Shown here: piece by piece, positions 1-8,412 of the stretch | Layout: the number at the start of each line of letters is the position of its first letter | How positions within the stretch are numbered: position 1 is the stretch's first letter | NCBI GenBank assembly: GCA_964550615.1 | Contig: CAZKAB010000001.1 | Span: 62,001 to 126,000, forward strand | DNA length: 64,000 nt | Direction of reading: 5' to 3' | From: M55B144 sp964550615 | Lineage (GTDB): Bacteria; Bipolaricaulota; Bipolaricaulia; UBA7950; UBA9294 | The notes under the pieces: generated by a model | What the model was told of the DNA's origin: nothing | Databases searched by the model: none | What the model saw: only the letters and a program-made list of their open reading frames with translations | Translations under genes and position numbers: made by a program

Positions 1-1416
1 GTGCTCGGCGCTTTCCTGTCGATGATCATGGTCTTCCCTTTCCTACTCACCGCATTCGACAGGCGCCTGAGCGCACAACGCAAGAGCATGTCCAATGTCA
101 CGTTCGGAATTCTGGGACCAATCGCCGATCTGTTCCGCCGTTCCCGCTACATCGTTGCCGGCGGTTTAGTCGTGCTCATAGTTCTCGGCGTGTTCTCTAT
201 CTCCAGACTTCAGATCGAAAAGGACATACTGAAGATCGAACCCAAGGGGCTCGAATCGATTCGTCTGCAGCACCTGATCCTCGACAAGTTCAACTTCTCC
301 ATTTACACAAGCTACGCCATGCTGGATAGCTTGGACAGCCTCTACCGGAAAGCACAAGCGCTCGAAGCTAAGCCCACGGTCAAGCGCACAGAGAGTCTTG
401 CCGATATCTTGCCCAGCCCCTCCGAGCAACAATCAAGAAGAGAGATAATCAATGCAATAAGTCCCGCCATCGCCGCGTTGTCGCCCTCGGTAGATCGACA
501 CGTTGACCGCGCAAGTACCTTGACGGAGCTTGCCGACTTGAAGAAGAATCTGTTCCAGCTGAAGACGCTCGCCTATATGTCCGGCCTCACTCGTCTCGTG
601 TCTGCGATCGAGAAAGCGGAAGGCGAACTTGCGACAACGGTCACGCGCGTGCAAACGGCAACTGAAGCCTCGATAAGCGCAGTCAACGGTGTTGTCTATC
701 AGAAGCTGCAGTTGGAGTATCAGTCGCTGGTCGACGGAACACACAATCTTACCGTTGCCCGCGCGGACATCCCTTCTGTATACCTCGATCGATTTCAAGG
801 CAAGGATGGAAGTTACCTCATTACCATATATCCATCGGAGTACGTTTGGACAGCACAATTCACAGAGAAGTATCTTGCCGATCTGCACGCCGTGGTCAGC
901 GATCCCACTGGAATGGTACCGATCTGGGGAGAGGTAATAGCAAAGATGATCCCGGGGATGCTTCGCGCCACAGGCGCGGTGTTGGTGGTGTTGGCTGTTC
1001 TCCTGATTATTGATCTCCGCAAGGTTCGGCGTGCGGTGGCAATCCTCGTGCCGCTCTTGCTGAGCCTTTTCTTCACTCTCGCGCTCCTGCCTGCACTCGG
1101 CATGAAATTGAACATCGTTAACATCATGGCATTACCGCTTGTGCTCGGGATCGGCATCGACGACGGGGTACACCTATACCATCGCTATCTTGTGGAAGGG
1201 AGGATTCGCCGCACGTTCGTCTCAACCGGCAAGGCAATCACCATGACGACACTCACAACGATAATGGCGATGATGAGTCTAGTCTTCTCTTCCCATCGCG
1301 GCATGATCTCGTTTGCCTGGGTGGCTTCGATCGGTGTCGCCCTATGTCTGGCGCTCGACCTTCTGCTGCTCCCGATACTGATTGATCTATTCGAAAACGA
1401 TAACAAGGAGAACTGA
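1..1416 (+). CDS. RND/MMPL-family transporter, C-terminal half (5' partial)
   Basis: This is the C-terminal part of an RND/MMPL exporter, a family that moves lipids or hydrophobic compounds across the inner membrane using the proton gradient. The visible 471 residues begin inside what looks like the last helix of the first membrane bundle. A helix follows at about residues 50-68, then a periplasmic loop of roughly 250 residues, then a second bundle from about residue 325. The second bundle has the family motif GIGIDDGVHLYHR, with paired Asp residues expected in the proton relay. RND proteins are usually 700-1000 residues, so the first half lies left of the window and the GTG at base 1 is probably not the start. 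The next gene, a LolA-like protein, begins 2 bases after the stop, a common pairing that suggests lipid or lipoprotein export. Family is firm; cargo is unknown. Confidence 0.85.
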   Translation: MLGAFLSMIMVFPFLLTAFDRRLSAQRKSMSNVTFGILGPIADLFRRSRYIVAGGLVVLIVLGVFSISRLQIEKDILKIEPKGLESIRLQHLILDKFNFSIYTSYAMLDSLDSLYRKAQALEAKPTVKRTESLADILPSPSEQQSRREIINAISPAIAALSPSVDRHVDRASTLTELADLKKNLFQLKTLAYMSGLTRLVSAIEKAEGELATTVTRVQTATEASISAVNGVVYQKLQLEYQSLVDGTHNLTVARADIPSVYLDRFQGKDGSYLITIYPSEYVWTAQFTEKYLADLHAVVSDPTGMVPIWGEVIAKMIPGMLRATGAVLVVLAVLLIIDLRKVRRAVAILVPLLLSLFFTLALLPALGMKLNIVNIMALPLVLGIGIDDGVHLYHRYLVEGRIRRTFVSTGKAITMTTLTTIMAMMSLVFSSHRGMISFAWVASIGVALCLALDLLLLPILIDLFENDNKEN

Positions 1417-1418
1417 AC

Positions 1419-2201
1419 ATGAAGCGTTTGATAGTAGTCTTGGCCGTTGTGGGTCTAGTGTTGGCCCTTCCTGCCTTGTCCGTTGCGCAAGCGGTCGACT
1501 CGTACCACGCCGCCATCGACCGGTTCGTCGTGTCATACAGTCACGGCACGGTTGACGTCCGCGTTGCAGTAGGGGACAACACCCCGGCGGAGTACACGCT
1601 GGAGACATGGACAAAAGGAAGCGATGTCGCAGTATCCGTTATCGTCAAGGCAAGCGCATCATTCATGCTGGGCCTTGCGGTTCTCGAAAACGGTGACTCG
1701 ATGACGGCGTGGTGGCCGACGATCGAAGAGGAGAAGACGTTCGACGTATCGCAAAGCGAAGAGGAGATCGGTTTCGGCCTCGGACGTCTCGACAAGGTTA
1801 TCTGGCACAGCGCAGACTATACGGCGACGCCGATGAAGGAAACGCTGTCCACATGGGAGTACCGCATTACACCCAATGGCGGCGTTCAGGCTGATTTCAA
1901 GTACGCTGTCGTTGCCGTAAACAAGGCTGATGGTACGCTTGTACGCGCCGACTTCTTTGATGCGAACGGCAAGCTAATCGAGACCGACACCGTCTCAAAT
2001 TTTCAGGAGATCGCAAAAGAAAGTGGAGATACGCTCCTTTACCCGATGAACCTGACCTATGAGGATTATGCCGGCAACAAGAAGACCACGATGAATTACT
2101 CCAAGATCGAGTTTCCCGCCTCGATAGATGACTCCACTTTTACTATCGATTTTCTGAAGGCTGAGAGCGCCAAGGTCATCGCAAGCACTAGCACACCTTA
2201 A
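1419..2201 (+). CDS. Outer-membrane lipoprotein-sorting (LolA-like) secreted protein
   Basis: This 260-residue protein has a Sec signal peptide (basic MKR, hydrophobic core, likely cleavage near residues 23-25 after SVAQA). The mature part is rich in beta strands and resembles the LolA/LolB-like family of outer-membrane lipoprotein-sorting proteins, including a late LTYEDYAG segment and a lysine-rich stretch before the final strands. Such proteins bind lipids or acyl chains in the periplasm and are often encoded directly after an RND/MMPL transporter, as here, with 2 bases between the genes. An AAGGAG ribosome-binding site sits inside the end of the upstream gene and supports ATG 1419. I infer that it hands over cargo exported by the RND partner. 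Family assignment rests on fold-level pattern and context, since sequence conservation in this group is low. Confidence 0.7.
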   Translation: MKRLIVVLAVVGLVLALPALSVAQAVDSYHAAIDRFVVSYSHGTVDVRVAVGDNTPAEYTLETWTKGSDVAVSVIVKASASFMLGLAVLENGDSMTAWWPTIEEEKTFDVSQSEEEIGFGLGRLDKVIWHSADYTATPMKETLSTWEYRITPNGGVQADFKYAVVAVNKADGTLVRADFFDANGKLIETDTVSNFQEIAKESGDTLLYPMNLTYEDYAGNKKTTMNYSKIEFPASIDDSTFTIDFLKAESAKVIASTSTP

Positions 2202-2257
2202 CAAGGGATTTCCAGTGGCGGCTGACAGCGAACCTGCAAACTGGGTAACAGGTGAAT

Positions 2258-2286
2258 TTGTCTGTCCCATTGGCAGCGGGTACGAT
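2258..2286 (+). promoter_or_regulatory. Candidate sigma-70-type promoter for the ABC exporter operon
   Basis: TTGTCT (2258-2263), 17 bases, then TACGAT (2281-2286). Transcription would begin near 2293, just upstream of the ATPase gene. The -35 and -10 boxes each deviate from consensus, so this is only a fair match. Confidence 0.4.
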
Positions 2287-2336
2287 AGCGACCTCAATGG
2301 GGGGTGACGCAACTGGCAGACAATGGTAATGTGCTA

Positions 2337-3242
2337 ATGAGGATAAAGGATCTCGTGAAGCACTACGGCGAGGTATGCGCTGTTGACGGAATATCGTTCT
2401 TCATACGTCGCGCCAGCGTTTTCACCATCCTCGGGCCGAACGGGGCAGGCAAAACAACAACTCTGGAGATTCTGGAAGGGATTCGGGAGCCGGACGCAGG
2501 CGAGATCGAAGTCTTCGGAACCCGTGTTAGACGTGTCGATCGCACCGTGAAAGAGCGCATGGGGGTCCTGCTGCAAGAGGCTAACTTCGAGCCGTATCTC
2601 AAGGTGAAGGAGGTGTTGCACCTCTTCGCCTCGTTTTTCAAGCATCCGCTATCCGTAGATAGCATACTGGACAAGATCGCGCTCGCCGAGAAGGCGAACG
2701 CTCATGTAAAGACGCTCTCCGGCGGACAGAAACAACGGCTGGCGCTCGGCGCGGCGTTGGTAAACGACCCTGATCTCGTGTTTCTCGATGAGCCGACGAC
2801 CGGCCTCGATCCGCAGGCGAGAAGAAACATCTGGTCGATTATCGCGGACCTGAAAGCGCAGGAAAAGGCAATTGTCCTCACCACCCACTATATGGAAGAA
2901 GCCGAGGCGTTGTCCGACTATGTCTGCATCATGGACCACGGCAAGATCATCGCCGAGGGCTCCCCACAGGAACTGTCAGCCAGACTGGGGCAAGAGACGA
3001 TAATCGAATTCACCGCAGGTGCACTGTCGTCGGAAGCGCTGGTGCCGCTTGCAGAAGGGTGCAAGTCTGCCCGCATGGATGGAGAACTGGTGACGGTGGA
3101 GACGGAGGATCTCATCTCAACGATGGAGCATCTGCTGGCATGGGCGAAGGGACACGGCCTGGAGCTCAAGAACATGGTCGTGCGCCAACCGAACCTGGAA
3201 GACGTATTTCTTTCGCTCACCGGAAGGAGGATCAGAGAGTGA
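2337..3242 (+). CDS. ABC-2 exporter, ATP-binding protein
   Basis: The protein is an ABC ATPase of the CcmA/DrrA type that powers an export system. It has Walker A (GPNGAGKTT), a Q-loop glutamine, the signature LSGGQ, Walker B (LVFLDEPTTGLD) and the switch histidine in TTHYMEEA. A C-terminal extension of about 90 residues is typical of exporter ATPases. The reading frame extends upstream to GTG 2304 (11 extra residues), but family alignments begin a few residues before LVKHYG, which favours ATG 2337. Neither start has a clear ribosome-binding site, so the start is uncertain. The stop overlaps the GTG start of the first permease, and both permeases follow with overlapping codons, so the three genes form one translationally coupled operon. 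The substrate cannot be told; drugs, lipids and peptides are all possible. Confidence 0.9.
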   Translation: MRIKDLVKHYGEVCAVDGISFFIRRASVFTILGPNGAGKTTTLEILEGIREPDAGEIEVFGTRVRRVDRTVKERMGVLLQEANFEPYLKVKEVLHLFASFFKHPLSVDSILDKIALAEKANAHVKTLSGGQKQRLALGAALVNDPDLVFLDEPTTGLDPQARRNIWSIIADLKAQEKAIVLTTHYMEEAEALSDYVCIMDHGKIIAEGSPQELSARLGQETIIEFTAGALSSEALVPLAEGCKSARMDGELVTVETEDLISTMEHLLAWAKGHGLELKNMVVRQPNLEDVFLSLTGRRIRE

Positions 3243-4456
3243 AGGGAATCCTCCTCATCGCCAGGGTACATCTGATAACGGCGTTTCGCGAGCGAGTGAC
3301 ACTGTTCTGGTTCCTCTTGTTCCCCATGTTCCTGTTGGTTGTTCTCACGTTGATCTTCAGTGGGCTGGGTAACGGGGGATCGACCAACTTCTCAGTCGCA
3401 ATTGTTAACATGGGGCCGTCTACCGGCGGGGCTACGGACTTTGCCGCATTGGTGGAGTCCGTCTTTGATAGGGCGGCTACACCGAGTGAACCAGGCAAGG
3501 AACCGCTCTTTTCTCTTGTCAAACCCGCACCCGACGAGGACAAGGATGCATTCATCGAGCGCGAGCAAAAGGCCGTCCGTCTCGGCAATTTGGCCGCCGT
3601 GGTTGTCATCCCGCCGGATTTCAATCAACAGTTGATGCAGAGCATTGCCGGGACCGGAGCGGGGGACGCCTCGGTGAACAAGATTGTCGTCTATCAGGAT
3701 GAGGCAAACGCCGGGTCTCAGATGGCAACTTCGATTATCAAGCAGATCATCTCCGGAATCGACCGAGAGATTCTCGCGCGTACAGGCAAATTCGATGAAC
3801 AGAAGGACATCCCGACCGATACGATCTGGATCGGGAATGCCAGTGGCGAATTGCCATATGTCGACTTCCTCCTCCCCGGAATCATCTTGATGGGGTTCTT
3901 TGTCACCGGACTGTTCGGTGTTCCCGGCGCGATACTTTTCGCGCGCGATCGTCAGATTTTGCGCCGATATTGGGTCACCCCGCTTACCACGCCGCGGTAT
4001 CTTGCCGGCTTCGCGCTCGGCCATGTAGGATTGTGCGTGGTTCAGTTCTTCTTTCTGTACATCCTGGGAAGGTTCGCGTTTGGGGCGTCAGTTAATTTTG
4101 CGCAGCCCGCGCCGATCCTTTTCCTTCTGCTGGGGTCGGTGACGTTCCTCGCATTCGGGTTCTTCATCGCATCGCTGGCAAAGACTCCCAATGCAGGGAT
4201 GGCGATCGCCAACATTCTCAACATGCCGATGATGTTCCTCGGCGGCCTCTTCTTCCCAGTGGGCGGGCTTCCGCTCGTACTGAGGATAATCGTGTTTATT
4301 AACCCGCTTACGTATCTCTCCGATGGCCTGAGGATGAGTCTGGGCGTGGAGGCGGGCACATTCTCCCTGCCAATGACGGTCGGTGTTCCACTCGCTTGGA
4401 TCTTGGTTTGCGTTCTCGTCGCTTCGCGACGCCTGAAGTGGGATGTGGAAAGATGA
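3239..4456 (+). CDS. ABC-2 type exporter, permease 1
   Basis: This 405-residue membrane protein has the ABC2_membrane_3 layout: one N-terminal helix (FWFLLFPMFLLVVLTLIF), an extracytoplasmic domain of about 170 residues, and five or six helices in the C-terminal half. GTG 3239 is the best start because it overlaps the ATPase stop as GTGA and lies a few bases after a good GGAAGGAGG ribosome-binding site. The longer open frame reaching back to 3059 lies wholly within the ATPase gene and is not likely to be translated. The partner permease begins in an ATGA overlap at the far end, so the exporter probably works as a heterodimer of two permeases with one ATPase type. The 'FFVTGLFG' and 'NPLTYLSDGLRM' segments are typical of this family. 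Confidence 0.88.
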   Translation: MKGILLIARVHLITAFRERVTLFWFLLFPMFLLVVLTLIFSGLGNGGSTNFSVAIVNMGPSTGGATDFAALVESVFDRAATPSEPGKEPLFSLVKPAPDEDKDAFIEREQKAVRLGNLAAVVVIPPDFNQQLMQSIAGTGAGDASVNKIVVYQDEANAGSQMATSIIKQIISGIDREILARTGKFDEQKDIPTDTIWIGNASGELPYVDFLLPGIILMGFFVTGLFGVPGAILFARDRQILRRYWVTPLTTPRYLAGFALGHVGLCVVQFFFLYILGRFAFGASVNFAQPAPILFLLLGSVTFLAFGFFIASLAKTPNAGMAIANILNMPMMFLGGLFFPVGGLPLVLRIIVFINPLTYLSDGLRMSLGVEAGTFSLPMTVGVPLAWILVCVLVASRRLKWDVER

Positions 4457-5523
4457 GATCATTCAAAGCGCTTCTTCATGCCGAACTGATGACCGTGTTA
4501 CGTGACAAGGCAACACTGGTTTTCACCTTCATCTTTCCAGTTCTGTTTATCCTCATCTTCGGCTTCCTCATGGGAGGAGACACCGGCGCGCAGACAGCGC
4601 ACGTCGGACTCGTAGTATCGTCTGGCGTTTCCAGCGAGGCGCTGGAGCAGGTAATCGCTGATGTCGGAACGCTCGATGTCGCACACTACGCGGATCAGAC
4701 GCTACTGGAAGACGCCATGGGCGATCAGAAGGTCGACTTTGGCATTCTCTGGGACGGCAACAAGCTTTCGTTCATCTACGATCCGGGTCGCGTTCAGGAC
4801 AACTACACGTTCCAAGAGCTGGCGCAAGGGATCGGGGCCGCGTTCAGTTTGCGATATCAAGATGTCAGCCCAGTCCTTTCTATCGACAAGATACACATAG
4901 GAAAGGCCGCAGCCACGGACTGGTTCAATTTGGTGGTCCCCGGCATCCTCGCGTTCTCCATACTGTCTGCGGGGTTGTTTGCGATCTCCGGCCATCTCAC
5001 GGCGATGAAGGAACGCAAGCTCCTCGACCGCCTTATCGTCACCCCGATGCGGCCCGTTATGCTGCTTGCCGCGATCGCCTCCATCAGGCTCGCAATCGTC
5101 TACATTTCCACGCTACTCACACTGTTCATCGCTATTGCGGTTCTACACCTCACATTCCCGGTGAATTGGTTCTTGTACACCGTCTTTGTCGCAGCGGCAG
5201 CGTTTGGCTCGATGGGGTTTGGGACTGCAATCGCACTTCTCGTCCGTCGTCCGTCGAGTGCAAGCAACATCGCCAATATTCTCTCCATGGTGATGATGTT
5301 CCTCGCCGGCATCTATTTCCCGATGGAAATCATGCCGTCGTACATGCGCATGATTTCCAAGGGCCTTCCGCTCACCTACATGGCGGAGGCAATGCGGTTT
5401 GCTACCGGTGTGACGGATATGTCGCTTGCTCGTTTCTGGGCGATTACCATCGGGCTTGTCGTGTCCGGCTTGGTGCTATTCCCGTTCCTTGCCCGCTATG
5501 TAGTACGCGCCGACCGCAACTAA
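4453..5523 (+). CDS. ABC-2 type exporter, permease 2
   Basis: This is the second permease of the exporter, 356 residues with the same topology as its neighbour: an N-terminal helix (FTFIFPVLFILIFGFLM), an external domain, then a cluster of C-terminal helices. It contains the family-typical segment LPLTYMAEAMRF near the end. ATG 4453 overlaps the stop of permease 1 as ATGA, which decides the start; the frame itself opens earlier at 4396 inside permease 1. The two permeases are about the same size and share the pattern of charged residues after helix 2 (MKERKLLDRLIVTP here, ARDRQILRRYWVTP in permease 1). They therefore look like paralogues from an old duplication. The gene ends the exporter operon; cysS follows after an 80-base gap. 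Confidence 0.88.
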   Translation: MRSFKALLHAELMTVLRDKATLVFTFIFPVLFILIFGFLMGGDTGAQTAHVGLVVSSGVSSEALEQVIADVGTLDVAHYADQTLLEDAMGDQKVDFGILWDGNKLSFIYDPGRVQDNYTFQELAQGIGAAFSLRYQDVSPVLSIDKIHIGKAAATDWFNLVVPGILAFSILSAGLFAISGHLTAMKERKLLDRLIVTPMRPVMLLAAIASIRLAIVYISTLLTLFIAIAVLHLTFPVNWFLYTVFVAAAAFGSMGFGTAIALLVRRPSSASNIANILSMVMMFLAGIYFPMEIMPSYMRMISKGLPLTYMAEAMRFATGVTDMSLARFWAITIGLVVSGLVLFPFLARYVVRADRN

Positions 5524-5571
5524 AGACGGGACGCAGTGAGTCCCATTATGGCGCGCTATGCGCCACCTCAA

Positions 5572-5577
5572 TATAAT
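5572..5577 (+). promoter_or_regulatory. Candidate -10 box upstream of cysS
   Basis: A perfect TATAAT lies 25 bases before the cysS start. No good -35 box sits 16-18 bases upstream. Two small inverted repeats (GGGAC...GTCCC near 5528-5544 and TGGCGC...GCGCCA near 5549-5565) occupy that region and could form a weak terminator for the exporter operon or a regulatory structure. Confidence 0.35.
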
Positions 5578-5602
5578 CAGAGATCAAAGGAGGTGGGGCA
5601 CG

Positions 5603-7015
5603 ATGAAGCTATACAACACCCTTACACACAACGAGGATACTTTCGCGCCGCAAGACGCCAAAACCGTGAGGATGTACGTCTGTGGCCCCACTGTCTACGA
5701 TTACCTGCACATCGGAAACGTTCGCCCGGTGATCGTGTTCGACGCCTTGAGAAAGTACTTCGAGCAATTCAAGGATTGGCGCGTTGTGTATGTGCAGAAC
5801 GTGACCGACGTCGATGACAAGCTGATCGATCGGTCGATCTCGACCGGCGAGTCGATCGAGGAGATCGCCGCCCACTACACCAAGGCGTACTTTGATCTGC
5901 TCGATGCGCTGAAGATCGAACCACCGACGCACAGCCCGCTGGCCACTGACCACATCAAAGGCATGATCGATCTTATAGCAACTCTCATCGACAAAGGACT
6001 CGCCTACGAACAGGACGGCGACGTGTACTACCGCGTATCAGCGTTCCCCGATTACGGAAGACTCTCCGGTCGCAGCATCGACGATCTGCTTGTGGGCGCC
6101 CGCATTGCCGCATCGGACAAGAAAGAGAATCCGCTCGATTTCACGCTGTGGAAGGCGGCCAAGCAGGGCGAGCCAAAGTGGAACTCACCTTGGGGCGAAG
6201 GCCGGCCGGGATGGCACACGGAATGCGTTGTGCTGTCGCATGCTTTCCTTGGCGACACACTCGATATCCACGCCGGAGGAAATGACCTCATCTTTCCTCA
6301 TCACGAAAACGAGATTGCGCAAGCGGAAGGAGCGCGCAGCAAGCCGTTGACGCGCTTCTGGCTGCACAACGGGATGTTGACATTCAACGGTGAGAAGATG
6401 TCCAAGTCCCTGGGCAACTTCGCCTATGCCCACGAAGTGCTGGCCGAATTCGGCGCCGAGACGGTTCGCTATTTCTACCTATCGCGTCAGTACCGCAAAC
6501 CGCTCGACTACTCTCGGGAGGGGCTCGAAGAGGCAAAAAAGGCGCTCGCTAGGGTGCACACGATGATCGACGAAGTCACATCCGGCCTCGCCTCATCGGA
6601 AGAGACGGGCACGATCGGCGAGGAGGGCAAGCGTTTCTTGACATTACTTGGGAAGCACCGCGCGCGATACGTCGCCGAGATGGACAACGATCTCAATACA
6701 GTCGGTGCAATCGCCGCCATCCAAGATGTCGTATCTGAGGCGAATCGTTTCCGTGGTACAGCGACGGGCGGAGACCGACTTGCGTTGCGGGAAGCCATCT
6801 CACTCGTCCGCGAACTCGGCTACCCCCTCGGCCTGTTCCAGGAAGATACTGCCGCTTCCAAAGGGATAGAAGACGACCTTATTCGCCTTCTCATCGACCT
6901 GCGGGCCGAGCTGCGGGAAAAGAAGGAGTTCGCTCTGTCAGATAGCATCCGCGATCGCCTACAAGAGCTCGGAATCGATCTCAAGGACACGGCTCAAGGA
7001 ACGATCTGGACATAG
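5603..7015 (+). CDS. cysS: Cysteinyl-tRNA synthetase
   Basis: This 470-residue class I aminoacyl-tRNA synthetase charges tRNA-Cys in the cytoplasm. The HIGH-type motif (YLHIGNVR) is near residue 35 and the KMSKS loop (GEKMSKSLGN) near residue 270. Expected zinc ligands are present: an early cysteine in MYVCGPT, the cysteine in GWHTECV, and the His/Glu cluster in FPHHENEIAQ. Length matches bacterial CysRS. ATG 5603 is preferred over the upstream in-frame ATG 5558 because it has a strong AAAGGAGGTGG ribosome-binding site 7-9 bases ahead and gives the usual MKLYNTL beginning. The gene appears to be its own transcription unit, following the exporter operon and ending before a 250-base non-coding stretch. 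Confidence 0.97.
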   Translation: MKLYNTLTHNEDTFAPQDAKTVRMYVCGPTVYDYLHIGNVRPVIVFDALRKYFEQFKDWRVVYVQNVTDVDDKLIDRSISTGESIEEIAAHYTKAYFDLLDALKIEPPTHSPLATDHIKGMIDLIATLIDKGLAYEQDGDVYYRVSAFPDYGRLSGRSIDDLLVGARIAASDKKENPLDFTLWKAAKQGEPKWNSPWGEGRPGWHTECVVLSHAFLGDTLDIHAGGNDLIFPHHENEIAQAEGARSKPLTRFWLHNGMLTFNGEKMSKSLGNFAYAHEVLAEFGAETVRYFYLSRQYRKPLDYSREGLEEAKKALARVHTMIDEVTSGLASSEETGTIGEEGKRFLTLLGKHRARYVAEMDNDLNTVGAIAAIQDVVSEANRFRGTATGGDRLALREAISLVRELGYPLGLFQEDTAASKGIEDDLIRLLIDLRAELREKKEFALSDSIRDRLQELGIDLKDTAQGTIWT

Positions 7016-7162
7016 CGGAAAGTTTCTTCTCGGCGTGTTTTCGTGCGTTGGCGGAGACCTGTACGATTGAACCAGTAGTCATTGGGGGCCTTGCGGCATG
7101 ACCTTGCCGGGGGAGGGCAGCCGACACTGGAATCTATCCAATGACTGAAAGGTGAAGGAAGA

Positions 7163-7239
7163 CGCTTCCGTTCAGCGACGCTTGAACAAGAAGAGCGATG
7201 CGCATCCTCAGTTGCTTGGCAATGTCAGGTACGTAGTAC
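7163..7239 (+). repeat. Intergenic repeat element, copy A
   Basis: This stretch shares three ordered blocks with the one at 8291-8337: CGCTTCCG, TGAACAA, and a 21-base block built on TCAGGTACGTAGT with 19 of 21 matches. Spacing between blocks differs by about 30 bases in total. The last block lies within an imperfect inverted repeat (TTGCTT...AAGCAA). The two copies bracket the methyltransferase-like and DinB genes. The rest of 7016-7263 shows nothing I recognise. Confidence 0.4.
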
Positions 7240-7263
7240 ATGCGAAGCAAGAGGTGGAATGAA

Positions 7264-7707
7264 ATGAAGAAGATCATGCCAACGACCTATCTGCTGATAG
7301 CGATACTCCTTTGCTTGCTTGTTCATTTTGTCGCTCCTATCAGGTATCTGATCCCGTGGCCCTGGAACCTTCTGGGTATTCTCCCACTGCTGTTCGGCAT
7401 ATTGATCAATCTGGCGGCGGATCGCGCCTTCAAACAGGCAGATACGACTGTGAAGCCATTTAAGGAATCAAGTGTTCTTGTACAGAAAGGCGCATTTCGC
7501 TTGACCAGAAACCCGATGTACCTGGGATTTATCGCGCTTCTCCTCGGCATGTCCATTCTTCTCAGGTCTGTATCGCCCTACATAGTTGTTGTGGCCTTTG
7601 CTGTCTTGATCGAGATATTGTTCATTCGGGTTGAAGAACGCATGCTGGAAGCGCAGTTTGGCGATGAGTGGAGACGTTATCGAGCCACAGTGAGAAAGTG
7701 GATATAG
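7264..7707 (+). CDS. Isoprenylcysteine carboxyl methyltransferase-like membrane protein
   Basis: This 147-residue integral membrane protein fits the ICMT/phospholipid N-methyltransferase superfamily (PEMT-like). These enzymes are membrane methyltransferases that use S-adenosylmethionine. It has two N-terminal helices, a polar loop, the family core GAFRLTRNPMYLGF near residue 82 and the C-terminal segment EERMLEAQFGDEWRRY near residue 125, both hallmarks of the cofactor-binding region. Bacterial members of this size are common but their substrates are mostly unknown. ATG 7264 is chosen over ATG 7240 because AGAGGTGG lies at the right spacing before it. Related short repeats flank this gene and the next. 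The substrate is unknown; a lipid or a small hydrophobic thiol is a family-based guess. Confidence 0.82.
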   Translation: MKKIMPTTYLLIAILLCLLVHFVAPIRYLIPWPWNLLGILPLLFGILINLAADRAFKQADTTVKPFKESSVLVQKGAFRLTRNPMYLGFIALLLGMSILLRSVSPYIVVVAFAVLIEILFIRVEERMLEAQFGDEWRRYRATVRKWI

Positions 7708-7788
7708 ATCAGGCTTACCAACTTCTTCTCCAGGTACCCCGTCCAGAAAGGTTAGTATGCCCTAAACCCGGCTACAAGTAGAACGACA

Positions 7789-8262
7789 ATGAACGATTAC
7801 GCGGACACCATCACTAGACTTGTGGAGTACGAAGTATGGTGCACCATAAGAGCAATCGACGCCTTGACTGCCCTGTCGGAGGGCGAGCTGAGTCGCGACT
7901 TTGGCTTCGGCCTGCGCACCCCGCACCGCACGATATTTCACATAGCCAATGTGATGAGGACGTGGAGCAGCTGCGTCGGCCCGGTCATCAAGAAGCGTAT
8001 GCCATTGGAGTATCAATCAGACATGTCGCTTGCAGAAATCAGAGCAATGGTCGTCAGATTGGGTGAGGCATGGTTCGCCGCTTCGATGCGATCACATATA
8101 CAGGGACTGCTCGACAAGGATCGCCGCCTCCATCAGCTATTCCACTTGATAACGCACGGAACGCATCATCGCAGCCAACTGCTCGCAATGTTGAGCCTCA
8201 TGGGATACGCGCAGCCATTCGAAGGCGGCGACTTCGGCGGCTGGTCAAACGAGACTTCCTAG
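7789..8262 (+). CDS. DinB-family protein
   Basis: This 157-residue protein fits the DinB/YfiT-like four-helix family, in which three histidines bind a divalent metal. Candidate ligands are the histidine in RTIFHIANV near residue 48 and the pair in THGTHHRSQL near residues 125-130, spaced as in the family. Members include thiol-dependent transferases (bacillithiol and mycothiol S-transferases) and many proteins of unknown role. The start ATG 7789 gives MNDYADTITRLVEYEVW, a normal family beginning, though no strong ribosome-binding site precedes it. It follows the ICMT-like gene by 81 bases and could be co-transcribed with it. The function remains open; thiol transfer or detoxification is a family-level guess. 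Confidence 0.78.
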   Translation: MNDYADTITRLVEYEVWCTIRAIDALTALSEGELSRDFGFGLRTPHRTIFHIANVMRTWSSCVGPVIKKRMPLEYQSDMSLAEIRAMVVRLGEAWFAASMRSHIQGLLDKDRRLHQLFHLITHGTHHRSQLLAMLSLMGYAQPFEGGDFGGWSNETS

Positions 8263-8290
8263 AAAGTGGATATGTCAGCACGCTGAACGG

Positions 8291-8337
8291 CGCTTCCGCA
8301 GCACGGATGAACAAAAGCAATTTCAGGTACGTAGTGC
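8291..8337 (+). repeat. Intergenic repeat element, copy B
   Basis: Shorter copy of the element at 7163-7239, with CGCTTCCG (8291), TGAACAA (8308) and the TCAGGTACGTAGT block (8317-8337) in the same order and orientation. Confidence 0.4.
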
Positions 8338-8364
8338 GCTTCTGCAACAACACGAAGAAGAGAA

Positions 8365-8406
8365 GAGGTTCAAGCCCTAGATATCTCATTGCGGAGCTTG
8401 AACCTC
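8365..8406. terminator. Long hairpin between convergent genes
   Basis: A perfect 11-base inverted repeat, GAGGTTCAAGC (8365-8375) and GCTTGAACCTC (8396-8406), with a 20-base loop. It lies between the end of the DinB gene and the end of the minus-strand secreted-protein gene. It lacks a long U tract, so it may be a weak bidirectional terminator or an mRNA 3' end stabiliser. Confidence 0.45.
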
Positions 8407-8412
8407 CGAGAC

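Noticed and set aside
3059..3238. Extended N-terminus of ABC permease 1
   Set aside because: The region lies inside the ATPase gene; GTG 3239 has the ribosome-binding site and the stop/start overlap.
7163..8337. Integron gene cassettes flanked by attC sites around the ICMT-like and DinB genes
   Set aside because: The repeats lack the paired GTTRRRY/RYYYAAC core sites and a consistent cruciform, and no integrase is present.
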